From positions 124,001-188,000 of the forward strand of contig VSSA01000006.1 of assembly GCA_008123405.1 (NCBI GenBank): a DNA stretch of 64,000 bases. Direction: 5' to 3'. The first letter of the stretch is position 1, and each line of letters opens with the position of its first letter. Made by a program: the position numbers and the translations under genes. The stretch is from Nocardioides sp. BGMRC 2183 (GTDB lineage Bacteria; Actinomycetota; Actinomycetes; Propionibacteriales; Nocardioidaceae). This document shows positions 45,082-53,808 of the stretch, one piece after another. Under the pieces are notes generated by a model. It searched no databases. It saw only the letters and a program-made list of their open reading frames with translations, and was not told the DNA's origin.

Positions 45082-45522
45082 GTGCCCTTCTCACGTCCGT
45101 CCGCGCGCCGTCTGGCCGTCTCCGTCGTCGGTGTCATCGCGCTCAGCCTGGCGTTCGACACCGGCAGTGCCGCGCCGATCGCCGCACCGGCTGCGGTCAA
45201 GCCTGCGGCACGCAGTGTGGTGACCATCGACGGGTTCCGTCCCGCCGACGACCGCCGCGTCGTCTTCGTCGGCAAGGTGCGCTCGCCCCGGAAGGCCTGT
45301 GAGCGGCGTCGGACCGTCAGGCTCCGCCAGGTCGATCAGGGGGTGAGCGTCGGCAAGGCCCGCACCACCCGCAAGGGTCGGTGGCGGATCGTGTTCCGCA
45401 GCCACCGGGTCGAGGGCGGGACGTTTCGCGCAAAGGTGGTGCGTGAGGTGGTCCAGCGCGACGGCCGCCGGGTCGTGTGTGCGGCCGACACGGTGCTCTA
45501 CGACTCTAGGACAGGGAACTGA
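45082..45522 (+). CDS. Secreted protein of unknown function, 146 aa
   Basis: Signal peptide: RRLAVSVVGVIALSLAFD followed by TGSAAPIAAPA, cleavage likely near AAP. The mature part is a small, basic, beta-rich domain (VTIDGFRPADDRRVVFVGKV, RWRIVFRSHRVEGGTFRAKV) resembling a single Ig-like or extracellular module. Two cysteines (KACER and VVCAAD) may form a disulfide. GTG 45082 has AAGG seven bases upstream. No family assigned. The 3' end overlaps the convergent gene by 17 bp. Confidence 0.55.
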   Translation: MPFSRPSARRLAVSVVGVIALSLAFDTGSAAPIAAPAAVKPAARSVVTIDGFRPADDRRVVFVGKVRSPRKACERRRTVRLRQVDQGVSVGKARTTRKGRWRIVFRSHRVEGGTFRAKVVREVVQRDGRRVVCAADTVLYDSRTGN

Positions 45523-45871
45523 CCCGGCGCCGCACGCCGAGCACCCCGAGGCACGCGGCATAGCCGACGAGCAACGCGATGCCATGGCCGGAGAGGCCGG
45601 AGACCGTCGCCTGGACCAGGCCGTCCTGGGGTTCGGCGATCGCGGCGGGCTGGGCGAGCCCGAGCAGCACGACGACCCCCGCCATCGCCAGCGGCGGCAG
45701 GGTGCCCACCGCGAAGAAGTCGTCGGGACGCACGGCCAGCGCGGCGCCGACGCAGATGGTGACGAAGGCGAGGTCGTAGAGCAGGCCGAGTCGGTCGGAG
45801 ATGGCGAGGTCGACCAGCGCCGCGGTCAGCAGCACCGCGGCGCTCAGGCTGACCACCTCGTGCGCAGACAT
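45506..45871 (-). CDS. DUF6542-like small membrane protein
   Basis: 121 residues, three to four transmembrane helices (VVSLSAAVLLTAALVDLAI, LAFVTICVGAALAV, LPPLAMAGVVVLLGLAQ, IALLVGYAACLGVLGV). Length and helix pattern match DUF6542 proteins, which sit next to ispH in many actinobacteria (mycobacterial Rv1111c lies between lytB2 and ychF). ATG 45871 has GGGAGGAGGGGC upstream. Family call moderate, function unknown. Confidence 0.7.
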   Translation of the reverse strand: MSAHEVVSLSAAVLLTAALVDLAISDRLGLLYDLAFVTICVGAALAVRPDDFFAVGTLPPLAMAGVVVLLGLAQPAAIAEPQDGLVQATVSGLSGHGIALLVGYAACLGVLGVRRRVSSLS

Positions 45872-45979
45872 CCGCCCCTCCTCCCAGAGGGTGCGGGACC
45901 GCTGCTCGGACGCGAGGCTCACAGGGTCGACGCTAGGGGGTCCGGCGAGCGGTGCCGGGGCGGCGCGCCGCAACCAAGC

Positions 45980-47062
45980 TCAGCCGGGTAGTCGGTCGCC
46001 GGTCCCCGTGTCGAAGAGATGGGCAGCCCCCTCGGGCACCCGGACATGGACCACGTCACCGGCGCCGAGGTGGCCGCGGCACGGCAGTCGGACCGTGACT
46101 GCCGCCTGGGTCGAGGGCGTCAGCGCAGCGGTGCCATAGGCGAAGCCGTCGGCGCCGAGCTCCTCGACCAGGTCGATCGTGACCGGCACGCCGTCGTCGG
46201 CATCGCTCAGTTGCCAGCCCTCGGCTCGGATGCCGACCGTCACCTCGGCGGGGAGCGCTGCGCGGGTCTCCGCGGTGATCGGTACCTCCAGGTCGCCGAG
46301 CAGGACCCTGCCCCCGGCCACCTGTGCCGGCAGCAGGTTCATCTGCGGGGAGCCGATGAAGCCGGCGACGAAGAGGTTCGCGGGCCGGTCGTAGAGGCCG
46401 AGCGGGGTGTCGGCCTGTTGCACCTCCCCGGCGCTCATCACCACTACGCGATCTCCCATGGTCATTGCCTCCACCTGGTCATGGGTGACGTAGACGGTGG
46501 TCACGCCGAGCTCACGCTGCAGCCGGGCGATGTCGCCGCGGGTCTGCACCCGCATCTTGGCGTCGAGGTTGGAGAGGGGCTCGTCCATGCAGAAGACCTG
46601 TGGCTGGCGCACGATCGCCCTGCCCATCGCGACGCGCTGGCGCTGGCCGCCCGAGAGAGCCTTGGGGCGGCGCTGCAGATAGTCGGTGAGGCCGAGCATC
46701 GCGGCGACCTCCTCGACGCGGCGGTGCTGATCCTCCTTGGTGACCCCGGCCATCTTGAGCGGGAAGGCCAGGTTGTCGGCGACGCTCTTGTGCGGATAGA
46801 GCGCGTAGTTCTGGAAGACCATGGCGATGTCGCGGTCCTTGGGGGCCAGCCGGGTGACGTCTCGTTCGCCGATCAGGATCCGGCCCTCGTCGACCTCCTC
46901 CAGCCCGGCGAGCATGCGCAGGGTGGTGGTCTTGCCGCAGCCCGACGGACCGACCAGCACCAGGAACTCCCCGTCGGCGACCTCGAGGTCGATGCCGGGC
47001 ACGGCCGGCTTCTCGGCGCCGGCGTACCAGCGTTGGGCGTGGTCGAAGGTGATGGCGGCCAT
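45980..47062 (-). CDS. MalK/UgpC/MsiK-type sugar ABC transporter ATPase
   Basis: 360 residues. Walker A GPSGCGKTT at about 38-46, Q-loop VFQNYALYPHKSV, signature LSGGQRQRVAMGRAI, Walker B VFCMDEPLSNLDAKMR, H-loop VTHDQVEAMTMGD, then the MalK-type regulatory OB domain (about 240-360) with NLFVAGFIGSPQMN. It energises carbohydrate importers. AGGAGACGTCTGCG precedes ATG 47062. Divergent from the ROK regulator, it probably serves the binding protein and permeases encoded across the promoter region. Confidence 0.93.
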   Translation of the reverse strand: MAAITFDHAQRWYAGAEKPAVPGIDLEVADGEFLVLVGPSGCGKTTTLRMLAGLEEVDEGRILIGERDVTRLAPKDRDIAMVFQNYALYPHKSVADNLAFPLKMAGVTKEDQHRRVEEVAAMLGLTDYLQRRPKALSGGQRQRVAMGRAIVRQPQVFCMDEPLSNLDAKMRVQTRGDIARLQRELGVTTVYVTHDQVEAMTMGDRVVVMSAGEVQQADTPLGLYDRPANLFVAGFIGSPQMNLLPAQVAGGRVLLGDLEVPITAETRAALPAEVTVGIRAEGWQLSDADDGVPVTIDLVEELGADGFAYGTAALTPSTQAAVTVRLPCRGHLGAGDVVHVRVPEGAAHLFDTGTGDRLPG

Positions 47063-47116
47063 CGCAGACGTCTCCTGGTGTGATCTGGATCTCGCGGGAT
47101 GCTTGCCACCGTATAT

Positions 47117-47135
47117 GTAAGTATGGTGAACTAAC
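47117..47135. promoter_or_regulatory. AT-rich imperfect inverted repeat, candidate ROK operator
   Basis: GTAAGT (47117-47122), seven bases, ACTAAC (47130-47135): five of six positions complementary. It covers the -10-like TATGGT (47122-47127) before ATG 47140. The only distinctly AT-rich patch in this part of the window, placed in the 77-bp divergent gap. Confidence 0.4.
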
Positions 47136-47139
47136 AAAC

Positions 47140-48261
47140 ATGTCCCGGCGCAACCCCACCGACCGCTCCCGTCGCGAGCGCACCAAGCTCGGTCGCACCG
47201 ATTCACGTCGACACCACCGCTCGATGTTGCTGCAGCACCTGTTCGGGGCTGGCCCGGCGAGCCGCGCCGACCTGGCCCGCAGCAGTGGGCTCACCAGGGT
47301 GACCGTCTCCGACCTGGTCGCCGAACTGATCGAGGATGGTCTGGTCGCCGAGCTGGGCGCGCCGGCGCAGACGCGGGTCGGCAAGCCGCCGACGCTGGTC
47401 GGTCTCGTTGCCGATGCCAAGCATGTGGTCGCGATCGACCTCTCGGTGGACGACCGGGTGGTCGGTGCGGTCCTCAACCTGACCGGCGAGGTGATCTGCC
47501 GCGAGTCCCGGGACCGCTCGGGCAAGCGGGGCGAGGAGGCAGTCGCCCTCGTGCAGGAGGTCGCTGCCGGGCTGATCGAGCGTAGCGAGCGCCCACTGTT
47601 GGGCATCGGCGTCGCCACCCCCGGCGTGGTCAGCTCCGACGGTGTCGTGATCGACGCGCCGAACCTGGGCTGGGCCGAGGTGCCGCTGGCCGAGCGTCTG
47701 CAGCATGACCTCGGCCATCCCGTCTACGTCGCCAACGACGCGAACACCGCGGTGGTGGGGGAGTACACGTTCGGCGGTGGTGACGAGGACGGGGTGCTGC
47801 TGATCCGGCTCAGCACCGGCGTCGGCGCCGGGCTGATCCTCGCCGGCACCGTGGTCCACGGTCGCGGCGCGGCGGGCGAGATCGGCCATGTCCAGGTCCA
47901 GGCCGACGGCGAGACGTGCGGATGCGGTCGCCAGGGCTGCCTGGAGACCTTCCTCGCCGTACCGCGTCTGCGGCGACGGCTGGCCGACGAAGCGCCGGAG
48001 GCGGTCCTCGGTGACGCCGGCCAGCGCCTCGGCGCCGCACTGGCTCCCGTGGTCGCCACCCTGAACCTCGGCGAGCTGGTCCTCAGCGGCCCGCTCGACC
48101 TGGTGGAACCGTTGGTCCTCAGTGCGGCCGACACCGTGCGGGAACGGGTCATGCCCGTCTCCGCCGAGCAGTTCGTGGTCCGAGCGTCCAAGCTCGGCGA
48201 CGACGGGGTACTCGTCGGCGCGACCGGTCTGGTCCTCGCCGGCGAGCTCGGGGTCTCCTGA
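47140..48261 (+). CDS. ROK-family transcriptional regulator (NagC/XylR type)
   Basis: 373 residues. Winged helix-turn-helix at about 25-85 (RSMLLQHLFGAGPASRADLARSSGLTRVTVSDLV split over two helices), followed by a ROK domain with GVATPGVV, NDANTAVVGEYTFGG, GHVQVQADGETCGCGRQGC (zinc motif) and LETFLA. It is likely to repress the surrounding amino-sugar genes and respond to GlcNAc or its phosphate. ATG 47140 (MSRRNPTDRSRRER) is preferred over an upstream in-frame ATG at 47080 that lies within the divergent promoter. Confidence 0.9.
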   Translation: MSRRNPTDRSRRERTKLGRTDSRRHHRSMLLQHLFGAGPASRADLARSSGLTRVTVSDLVAELIEDGLVAELGAPAQTRVGKPPTLVGLVADAKHVVAIDLSVDDRVVGAVLNLTGEVICRESRDRSGKRGEEAVALVQEVAAGLIERSERPLLGIGVATPGVVSSDGVVIDAPNLGWAEVPLAERLQHDLGHPVYVANDANTAVVGEYTFGGGDEDGVLLIRLSTGVGAGLILAGTVVHGRGAAGEIGHVQVQADGETCGCGRQGCLETFLAVPRLRRRLADEAPEAVLGDAGQRLGAALAPVVATLNLGELVLSGPLDLVEPLVLSAADTVRERVMPVSAEQFVVRASKLGDDGVLVGATGLVLAGELGVS

Positions 48262-48328
48262 CCCGGCCCCCACCCATCGCGTGGGCCCGCCGGGTCCGCG
48301 TCCCGTCAAGGAAGCAGAGGAAGAAGCA

Positions 48329-49606
48329 GTGCGCATCAAGAAGACACTGGCCCTGGCGGCCGTCACTGCCCTCTTGGGCGTGACCAGCGCATGCGGGTCC
48401 GACGACAACGGTGGCTCCGGCGCGGACGGCGGCCCCGACGAGGCCGACCTCGTCGTCTGGCTCAACGGCACCGACACCCCGCAAGAGGCCCGGGACTGGC
48501 TCAAGGAGACCTTCGAAGAGGCCCACCCCGGCTCCACGCTCACCATCGAGGAGCAGGAGTGGGACGGTCTGGTGGAGCGGATGACCACCGCGCTCTCCTC
48601 GGAGGACCAGACGCCCGACGTGGTCGAGGTGGGCAACACCCAGGCCCCGACGTTCACCACAGCCGGGGCGTTCAGCGACCTCACCGGTGACCTCGAGGAC
48701 CTCGGCGGTGACGACCTGCTGCCCGGCTTCGTGGAGGCGGCCACCGTCGACGGCAAGACCTACGCCGTGCCCTACTACGCCGGCTCGACGTACGTGTTCT
48801 ATCGCAAGGACCTCCTGGACAAGGCCGGCCTCGAGGTGCCCACCACCATGGACGAGTTCGTCGACGCCGCGATCACGCTGAAGCAGCAGAGCGGGAAGGA
48901 CGACTTCTCCGGCTACTGGCTCCCCGGCCAGGACTGGCGCGACGGTGCCGCCTTCCTCTGGGACGCCGGCGGCGACTTCGCGGTCGAGGACGGCGACACC
49001 TGGACCGCCAGCCTCTCCACCCCGGAATCACAAGAGGGCCTGGCAGTCGTGCAGAAGCTCTTCACCGAGGCCTCCGGTGCACCCGCCGACGCCAACGAGA
49101 GCGACCCGGTCACCCCGTTCTGCGCCAACCAGATCGGCATGATGTCGCGCCCCGGCTGGGTCTACGGGATGCTCACCGACAAGGAGTCGGGCTGCCCCGA
49201 GCTCGCCAAGCAGATCGGTGTCTTCGCGCTCCCCGGCTCCGACGGTGAGCCCGCCCCGGTGCTGCTCGGCGGCTCCGACATCGCGGTGCCCGCCAAGTCC
49301 CCCAACCAGGACCTGGCCCGGGAGGCCGTCGCGCTGATGTTGAGCGACGACTACCAGGGGATCCTGGCCGAGGCAGGGCTGACCCCGGCCAAGGAGTCGC
49401 TGGCATCGCTGCTCGGTGACGACGAGTTCGCCCAGGCCACCATCGCCGCGGCGTCCAACGCCAAGCTCACCCCGGCCGCGGCGAACTGGGCGACCGTCGA
49501 GGGCACCCGGGTGCTGGAGGACCTGTTCAGTCAGATCGCCCAGGGCGGCGACATCGCCGACCTCGCCGCCGACGCCGACGCGCGCATCGACGAAGAGCTG
49601 AACTGA
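48329..49606 (+). CDS. Sugar ABC transporter solute-binding lipoprotein
   Basis: 425 residues. Signal peptide KKTLALAAVTALLGVTSAC gives a lipid-modified cysteine (lipobox TSAC, a slightly atypical -3 residue). The mature protein is a family-1 extracellular solute-binding protein: LVVWLNGTDTPQEARDWL, TPDVVEVGNTQAPTF, PYYAGSTYVFYRKDLLDKAG. It delivers oligosaccharide, probably GlcNAc or chitobiose from context, to the permeases. GTG 48329 follows GAGGAAGAAGCA. A bulged hairpin (GGCCCCCAC/GTGGGCC) lies in the 67-bp gap after the ROK gene. Confidence 0.92.
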   Translation: MRIKKTLALAAVTALLGVTSACGSDDNGGSGADGGPDEADLVVWLNGTDTPQEARDWLKETFEEAHPGSTLTIEEQEWDGLVERMTTALSSEDQTPDVVEVGNTQAPTFTTAGAFSDLTGDLEDLGGDDLLPGFVEAATVDGKTYAVPYYAGSTYVFYRKDLLDKAGLEVPTTMDEFVDAAITLKQQSGKDDFSGYWLPGQDWRDGAAFLWDAGGDFAVEDGDTWTASLSTPESQEGLAVVQKLFTEASGAPADANESDPVTPFCANQIGMMSRPGWVYGMLTDKESGCPELAKQIGVFALPGSDGEPAPVLLGGSDIAVPAKSPNQDLAREAVALMLSDDYQGILAEAGLTPAKESLASLLGDDEFAQATIAAASNAKLTPAAANWATVEGTRVLEDLFSQIAQGGDIADLAADADARIDEELN

Positions 49607-49623
49607 CCCCACGCTGAGCTGTA

Positions 49624-49660
49624 CCGCTGTCCGGGCGGGAGATCCCCGCCCGGACAGCGG
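49624..49660 (+). other. Perfect 16-bp intercistronic hairpin
   Basis: CCGCTGTCCGGGCGGG (49624-49639), five-base loop AGATC, CCCGCCCGGACAGCGG (49645-49660). It lies between the binding-protein gene and the first permease. Such hairpins stabilise the upstream mRNA or attenuate transcription, giving excess binding protein, as in malE-malF. Confidence 0.75.
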
Positions 49661-49683
49661 AACGACCCTGGAGGAGGAAGCGC

Positions 49684-50592
49684 ATGCCTCGCGGCGCGCC
49701 CGCGGCAGCGACCCGCACCCCGCTGCCCATCGGCCTGATCATCCCGGCCGTGTGCCTGCTGGCACTCGCTCTCGGCTACCCGCTGATCCGGCAGGTGGTG
49801 CTCTCGGCACAGGAGTTCGGGTTGGCCCAGCAGTTCGGGCAGCCGCCCGCCTGGGTGGGGTTGCAGAACTACAAGGATCTGGTCACCGATCCCTACCTGT
49901 GGAAGGTCGTCGCCCGGACCGTCGGCTTCTGCTTCGTCAACGCCGGGCTCACCCTTGGGCTCGGGATGGGCATCGCCCAGCTGATGACCCGGATGAGCCC
50001 GTGGGCACGACTCGCCTCCCAGGTCGGTCTGATGCTCGCCTGGGCCACCCCCGTGGTGGCCGCGATGACCGTGTGGCAGTTCATGTTCGACACCGACTAC
50101 GGCCTGGTGAACTGGGTGCTGGTCCAGCTGGGCGGCGACTTCGCGCACCACTCCTGGCTGATCGATCCGCTCTCCTTCTTCGCGGTCGCCACCCTGATCG
50201 TGGTCTGGATGAGCGTCCCGTTCGTCGTGTTCACCCTCTACGCCGCGCTCACCCAGGTGCCCGAGGACGTGGTCGAGGCCGCCGAGATCGACGGTGCCGG
50301 GGCGTGGGCGCGGTTCGCGCACGTCGTACTGCCGACGATCCGGCCGGTGCTGCTGGTGGTGCTGCTGCTCCAGATCATCTGGGACCTGCGGGTGTTCACC
50401 CAGATCTACACGCTGCAGAAGGCCGGCGGGATCACCCGTGACACCAATCTGCTGGGCACCTACATCTACTCGCTGGGCATCAAGGGCGGCGACTTCGGTA
50501 CGGCGGCCGCCGCCGCGATGTTCATGCTGGTGCTGACCGTGGTGCTGACCGCGCCGTACATCCGGATGATGATCAAGCAGGAGGAGGACTGA
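49684..50592 (+). CDS. Sugar ABC transporter permease, MalF/UgpA type
   Basis: 302 residues, six transmembrane helices (first LIIPAVCLLALALGYPLI). The EAA loop that docks on the ATPase is EDVVEAAEIDGAGAWARFAHVVLP at about residues 196-219. GGAGGAGGAAGCGC precedes ATG 49684. It pairs with the following MalG-type permease; stop and start overlap (TGATG). Confidence 0.93.
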   Translation: MPRGAPAAATRTPLPIGLIIPAVCLLALALGYPLIRQVVLSAQEFGLAQQFGQPPAWVGLQNYKDLVTDPYLWKVVARTVGFCFVNAGLTLGLGMGIAQLMTRMSPWARLASQVGLMLAWATPVVAAMTVWQFMFDTDYGLVNWVLVQLGGDFAHHSWLIDPLSFFAVATLIVVWMSVPFVVFTLYAALTQVPEDVVEAAEIDGAGAWARFAHVVLPTIRPVLLVVLLLQIIWDLRVFTQIYTLQKAGGITRDTNLLGTYIYSLGIKGGDFGTAAAAAMFMLVLTVVLTAPYIRMMIKQEED

Positions 50593-51434
50593 TGGCCCGC
50601 CGCACTCCCACCGCGGTCCGGTACGGCGCCAACTTCGCCGGGCTGCTGATCGTCCTGGTGGCCGTCTTCCCGGTCTACTGGATGGTGACCCGCTCCTTCT
50701 TGCCCCGCAACCGGATCCGCGGCACCGAGCAGGTCTGGTTCCCCTGGGACGGGACGCTGGACAACTACCGCCGGATGCTCACCGGGGAGTCCTTCCGCAA
50801 TGCGCTGACCACCAGCCTCGCGGTCACCCTGCTCACGGTGATCGTCGCGCTGCTCTTCGCCTTCCTCGCCGCGGTCGCGGTCAGCCGGTTCCGGTTCCGC
50901 GGCCGCCGTACGTTCATCATGACGCTGCTGCTGATCCAGATGATCCCCGCCGAGGGCCTCTTCATCTCCCAGTACAAGATGCTCGAGGGCATGCAGCTGC
51001 TGAACTCGGTGATCGGCCTGAGCCTCGTGTACGTCGCCAGCGTGCTGCCGTTCACCGTCTGGACGCTGCGCGGCTTCGTCGACGGCCTCCCCCGAGAGCT
51101 GGAGGAGGCCGCCATGGTGGACGGCTGCTCCCGGACCCGGGCCTTCTTCACGATCACCCTGCCCCTGCTCGCGCCGGGCTTCGTGGCCACCGGGCTGTTC
51201 GCCTTCATCCAGGCTTGGAACGAGTTCACCCTCGCGCTGGTCGTGATGACCGATCCGGCGAAGGAGACCCTGCCGGTGTGGCTGATCGGATTCTCCGAGT
51301 CCCGCAGCCGCGGGGTCGACTGGGGCGCGATCATGGCTGCCTCCACCCTGATCACCATCCCGGTGATCATCTTCTTCGTCATCGTCCAGCGCCGCATGGT
51401 CGCCGGACTGACCGCTGGCGCGGTGAAGGGATGA
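50592..51434 (+). CDS. Sugar ABC transporter permease, MalG/UgpE type
   Basis: 280 residues, six transmembrane helices. PRELEEAAMVDGCSRTRAFF is the EAA loop (about 174-193), followed by TLPLLAPGFVATGLFAFIQAWNEFTLAL typical of MalG in two segments. Second half of the permease pair. ATG 50592 overlaps the first permease stop; its stop overlaps the GH3 start (ATGA). Confidence 0.93.
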   Translation: MARRTPTAVRYGANFAGLLIVLVAVFPVYWMVTRSFLPRNRIRGTEQVWFPWDGTLDNYRRMLTGESFRNALTTSLAVTLLTVIVALLFAFLAAVAVSRFRFRGRRTFIMTLLLIQMIPAEGLFISQYKMLEGMQLLNSVIGLSLVYVASVLPFTVWTLRGFVDGLPRELEEAAMVDGCSRTRAFFTITLPLLAPGFVATGLFAFIQAWNEFTLALVVMTDPAKETLPVWLIGFSESRSRGVDWGAIMAASTLITIPVIIFFVIVQRRMVAGLTAGAVKG

Positions 51435-52900
51435 GTGTCGCGGTGAACCCGCAACCGACAGAGCCGGTGGAGATCGGCGTCGAGGAGCTCGCGCTGCGCG
51501 TGCAGCTGGCCTCCTTCGAGGGCCCTCAGGTGAGTCCCGAGTGGTCCGCCCTGCTCGCCGAGGGCCTGGGCGGCATCTGCCTCTTCGGGTCGAACCTCGT
51601 CGGCGACCGCGACGACGTCGCCAGGCTGGTCGCCGCGATCCGCGCGGCGCAACCGCGTGCCCTGGTCGGTCTGGACGAGGAGGGCGGGGACGTCACCCGG
51701 CTGCACACCCGCACCGCCAGCCCGGTGCCCGGGGCCGCGGTGCTCGGACGGATCGACGAAGCGGCCCTGACCGAGGCCGTCGGACGTGCGGTCGGCGCGG
51801 ACCTGGCCGCGATCGGGATCGACCTGGACCTCGGTCCGGTCGCCGACGTCAACTCTCACCCCGACAACCCGGTGATCGGCACCCGCAGCTTCGGCGCCGA
51901 GCCGGATCTGGCCGGGCGACACGTCGCCGCATGGGTGCGCGGGCTGCAGTCGGCCGGGGTGGCCGCCAGCGTGAAGCACTTCCCCGGTCACGGCGACACC
52001 ATCCAGGACAGCCATCTGATGCTTCCGGTGCTCGAGGCCGATCTCGAGCTGCTGGAGAGCCGCGAGCTGCCTCCGTTCGCTGCTGCGATCGAGGCCGGCA
52101 CCGCCACCGTGATGACCTCCCACCTGGTGGTGCCCGCCCTGGACGCCGCGCTGCCGGCGACGTTCTCCGCCGAGATCCTCGGGCGGCTGCGGGCGTCGAT
52201 GGGCTTCAACGGCGCGATCATCAGCGATGCCCTCGACATGGCGGGAGCCTCGGCCGGACGCGGGATCCCTGCCGCGGCCGTGCTCTCGCTGGCCGCCGGT
52301 GCCGATCTGCTCTGCATCGGCCCCGACAAGCCGGCCGCGCTGATCCGCGAGATCCAGGCAGCGATCGTGACCGCTGTCGCCGACGGGTCGTTGCCGCTGG
52401 CGCGGCTCGAGGAGGCAGCGGCGCGAGCCGGAGCGATCAGTATGCGTGCGGGCGACGTTGCGGCCGAGAGCGACATGACCCCGGCCCGGCTGCGAGCCGC
52501 CACCCGAGCGGTCGTCGAGCTCGAGGGAGCGATGCCCGACCTCACCGGTGCCCGGATCGTCAGCCTGGAGACCGAGGCGAACATCGCCGTGGGGCCGGGA
52601 CGGTGGGGGATCGACCCCGACCTCCGGCTGGAGCCCGAGCTCTCCGCGGACCTGTGCCTGCCCGCAGGTCCCGTGGTGGTGCAGGTCCGAGACGCGCATC
52701 GTCGCCCTGAGGTGGCAGCGGTGCTGGCCGGACTGGCCGAACGGGACGCCCCAGCGTTGGTGATCGAGTGGGGCTGGCCCGGCCCACGCACTGGGTGGGC
52801 TGCGCCGCGTGCCGTCGCCCGGCTGTGCACCTGGGGCAACAGTCGTCCCGCGATCGAGGCTGTCGAGGAACTGCTGCGAGAGGCGGGGTGGGCGCGATGA
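51431..52900 (+). CDS. NagZ-like family 3 glycoside hydrolase (beta-N-acetylglucosaminidase)
   Basis: 489 residues, cytoplasmic (no signal peptide). KHFPGHGDTIQDSH at about 182-195 is the NagZ-type loop with the His of the His-Asp general acid dyad; SDALDMAGAS at about 266-275 contains the catalytic aspartate nucleophile of the SDAxxM motif. LDLGPVADVNSHPDNPVIGTRSFG is also diagnostic, seen in two parts. It would release GlcNAc from imported chitobiose or muropeptides. A C-terminal extension (about 350-489) of GH3-C type exceeds E. coli NagZ (341 aa). ATGA overlaps on both sides. Confidence 0.9.
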   Translation: MSVAVNPQPTEPVEIGVEELALRVQLASFEGPQVSPEWSALLAEGLGGICLFGSNLVGDRDDVARLVAAIRAAQPRALVGLDEEGGDVTRLHTRTASPVPGAAVLGRIDEAALTEAVGRAVGADLAAIGIDLDLGPVADVNSHPDNPVIGTRSFGAEPDLAGRHVAAWVRGLQSAGVAASVKHFPGHGDTIQDSHLMLPVLEADLELLESRELPPFAAAIEAGTATVMTSHLVVPALDAALPATFSAEILGRLRASMGFNGAIISDALDMAGASAGRGIPAAAVLSLAAGADLLCIGPDKPAALIREIQAAIVTAVADGSLPLARLEEAAARAGAISMRAGDVAAESDMTPARLRAATRAVVELEGAMPDLTGARIVSLETEANIAVGPGRWGIDPDLRLEPELSADLCLPAGPVVVQVRDAHRRPEVAAVLAGLAERDAPALVIEWGWPGPRTGWAAPRAVARLCTWGNSRPAIEAVEELLREAGWAR

Positions 52901-53808
52901 CGACCGGTTTGCTGATCGGCCTGGACATCGGTGCCACCAAGATCCTCGGTGTCGCCGTAGAGCCGGACGGCCGGCTGGTCGCCCAGGCGCGCACCCCCAC
53001 GCCGAACGGCGGCGACGCCGTGGTGGCGGCCGCGGCCGGCGTGGTGGACAAGCTCCGCGCTGAGACCGGCTCCCGGCCGGCACACGCGGTCGGGGTCGGC
53101 GTCCCGGGGCTGGTCGACACAGCCCGCGGGACGCTGCAGAACGCGGTCAACCTCGGAGTCAACGAGGACTGGTTCCCGCTGGGCGCCGCGCTCTCGGAGC
53201 GGATCGACGCGGCGGTCGTGGTCGACAACGACGCGAACGCCGCCGCGCTCGGGGTGGCGCGGCGCACCGGTCATGACGACCTCGCCTACCTGAGCATCGG
53301 CACCGGACTCGCCGCCGCCCTGGTGCTGGGCGGACGGATACGACGCGGCCTGCGCGGCGCCGCCGGGGAGATCGGCCACATCCCGATCGACCCTGCCGGA
53401 CCACGCTGCCCGTGCGGACAGGTCGGGTGCCTGGAGACCTTCGCCTCCGGCTCCGCCGTGGCGGCGGCCTGGCCGAGCGATCAGGCTCCGCCGGCCCAGG
53501 CACTCTTCGACGCAGCGGACGCCGGTGCGGCAGCAGCGGTGCTGGTGCGCGACACCTTCGCGGCTCGGGTCGCCGACGCGGTGCGCCTGGTCGCGCTCTC
53601 GGTCGATCCGGCGGCCGTGGTGCTCGGTGGCGGCGTCGCGCACGTCGGGGAGCGTCTGCTGGTGGCGGTGCGGTCGGCGCTGACCGCGCAGGCCGCGGAG
53701 TCGCCGTTCCTCACCTCCCTGGACCTGGCCGGCCGACTCTCACTGATGCCGCTGGACACCCCGGTCGCCGCGCTGGGTGCGGCGATCCTGGGAGAGGAGG
53801 GACGATGA
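52897..53808 (+). CDS. ROK-family sugar kinase, probable N-acetylglucosamine kinase
   Basis: 303 residues. ATP-binding LIGLDIGATKILGVAVEPDG (split N-terminal motif), catalytic DNDANAAALG with aspartate near 110, and the ROK zinc motif CPCGQVGCLETFASG with GHIPID. No DNA-binding domain, unlike the ROK regulator of the same locus. Position before nagA and nagB points to GlcNAc phosphorylation; glucose cannot be excluded. ATGA overlap with the GH3 gene. Confidence 0.9.
   Translation: MTTGLLIGLDIGATKILGVAVEPDGRLVAQARTPTPNGGDAVVAAAAGVVDKLRAETGSRPAHAVGVGVPGLVDTARGTLQNAVNLGVNEDWFPLGAALSERIDAAVVVDNDANAAALGVARRTGHDDLAYLSIGTGLAAALVLGGRIRRGLRGAAGEIGHIPIDPAGPRCPCGQVGCLETFASGSAVAAAWPSDQAPPAQALFDAADAGAAAAVLVRDTFAARVADAVRLVALSVDPAAVVLGGGVAHVGERLLVAVRSALTAQAAESPFLTSLDLAGRLSLMPLDTPVAALGAAILGEEGR

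Noticed and set aside
43311-45275. Minus-strand open frame extending the 233-aa membrane protein to 888 residues
   Set aside because: The extension runs antisense through ispH and the YciO gene, both unmistakable, and has shadow-coding composition.
47063-47139. DasR (GntR-type) dre site controlling the amino-sugar locus
   Set aside because: No sequence resembling the TGGTCTAGACCA-type consensus was found in the gap; a ROK regulator is encoded instead.
47063-47139. msiK RNA motif upstream of the MalK-type ATPase
   Set aside because: The gap is only 77 bp, with an ordinary SD and no matching hairpin set.
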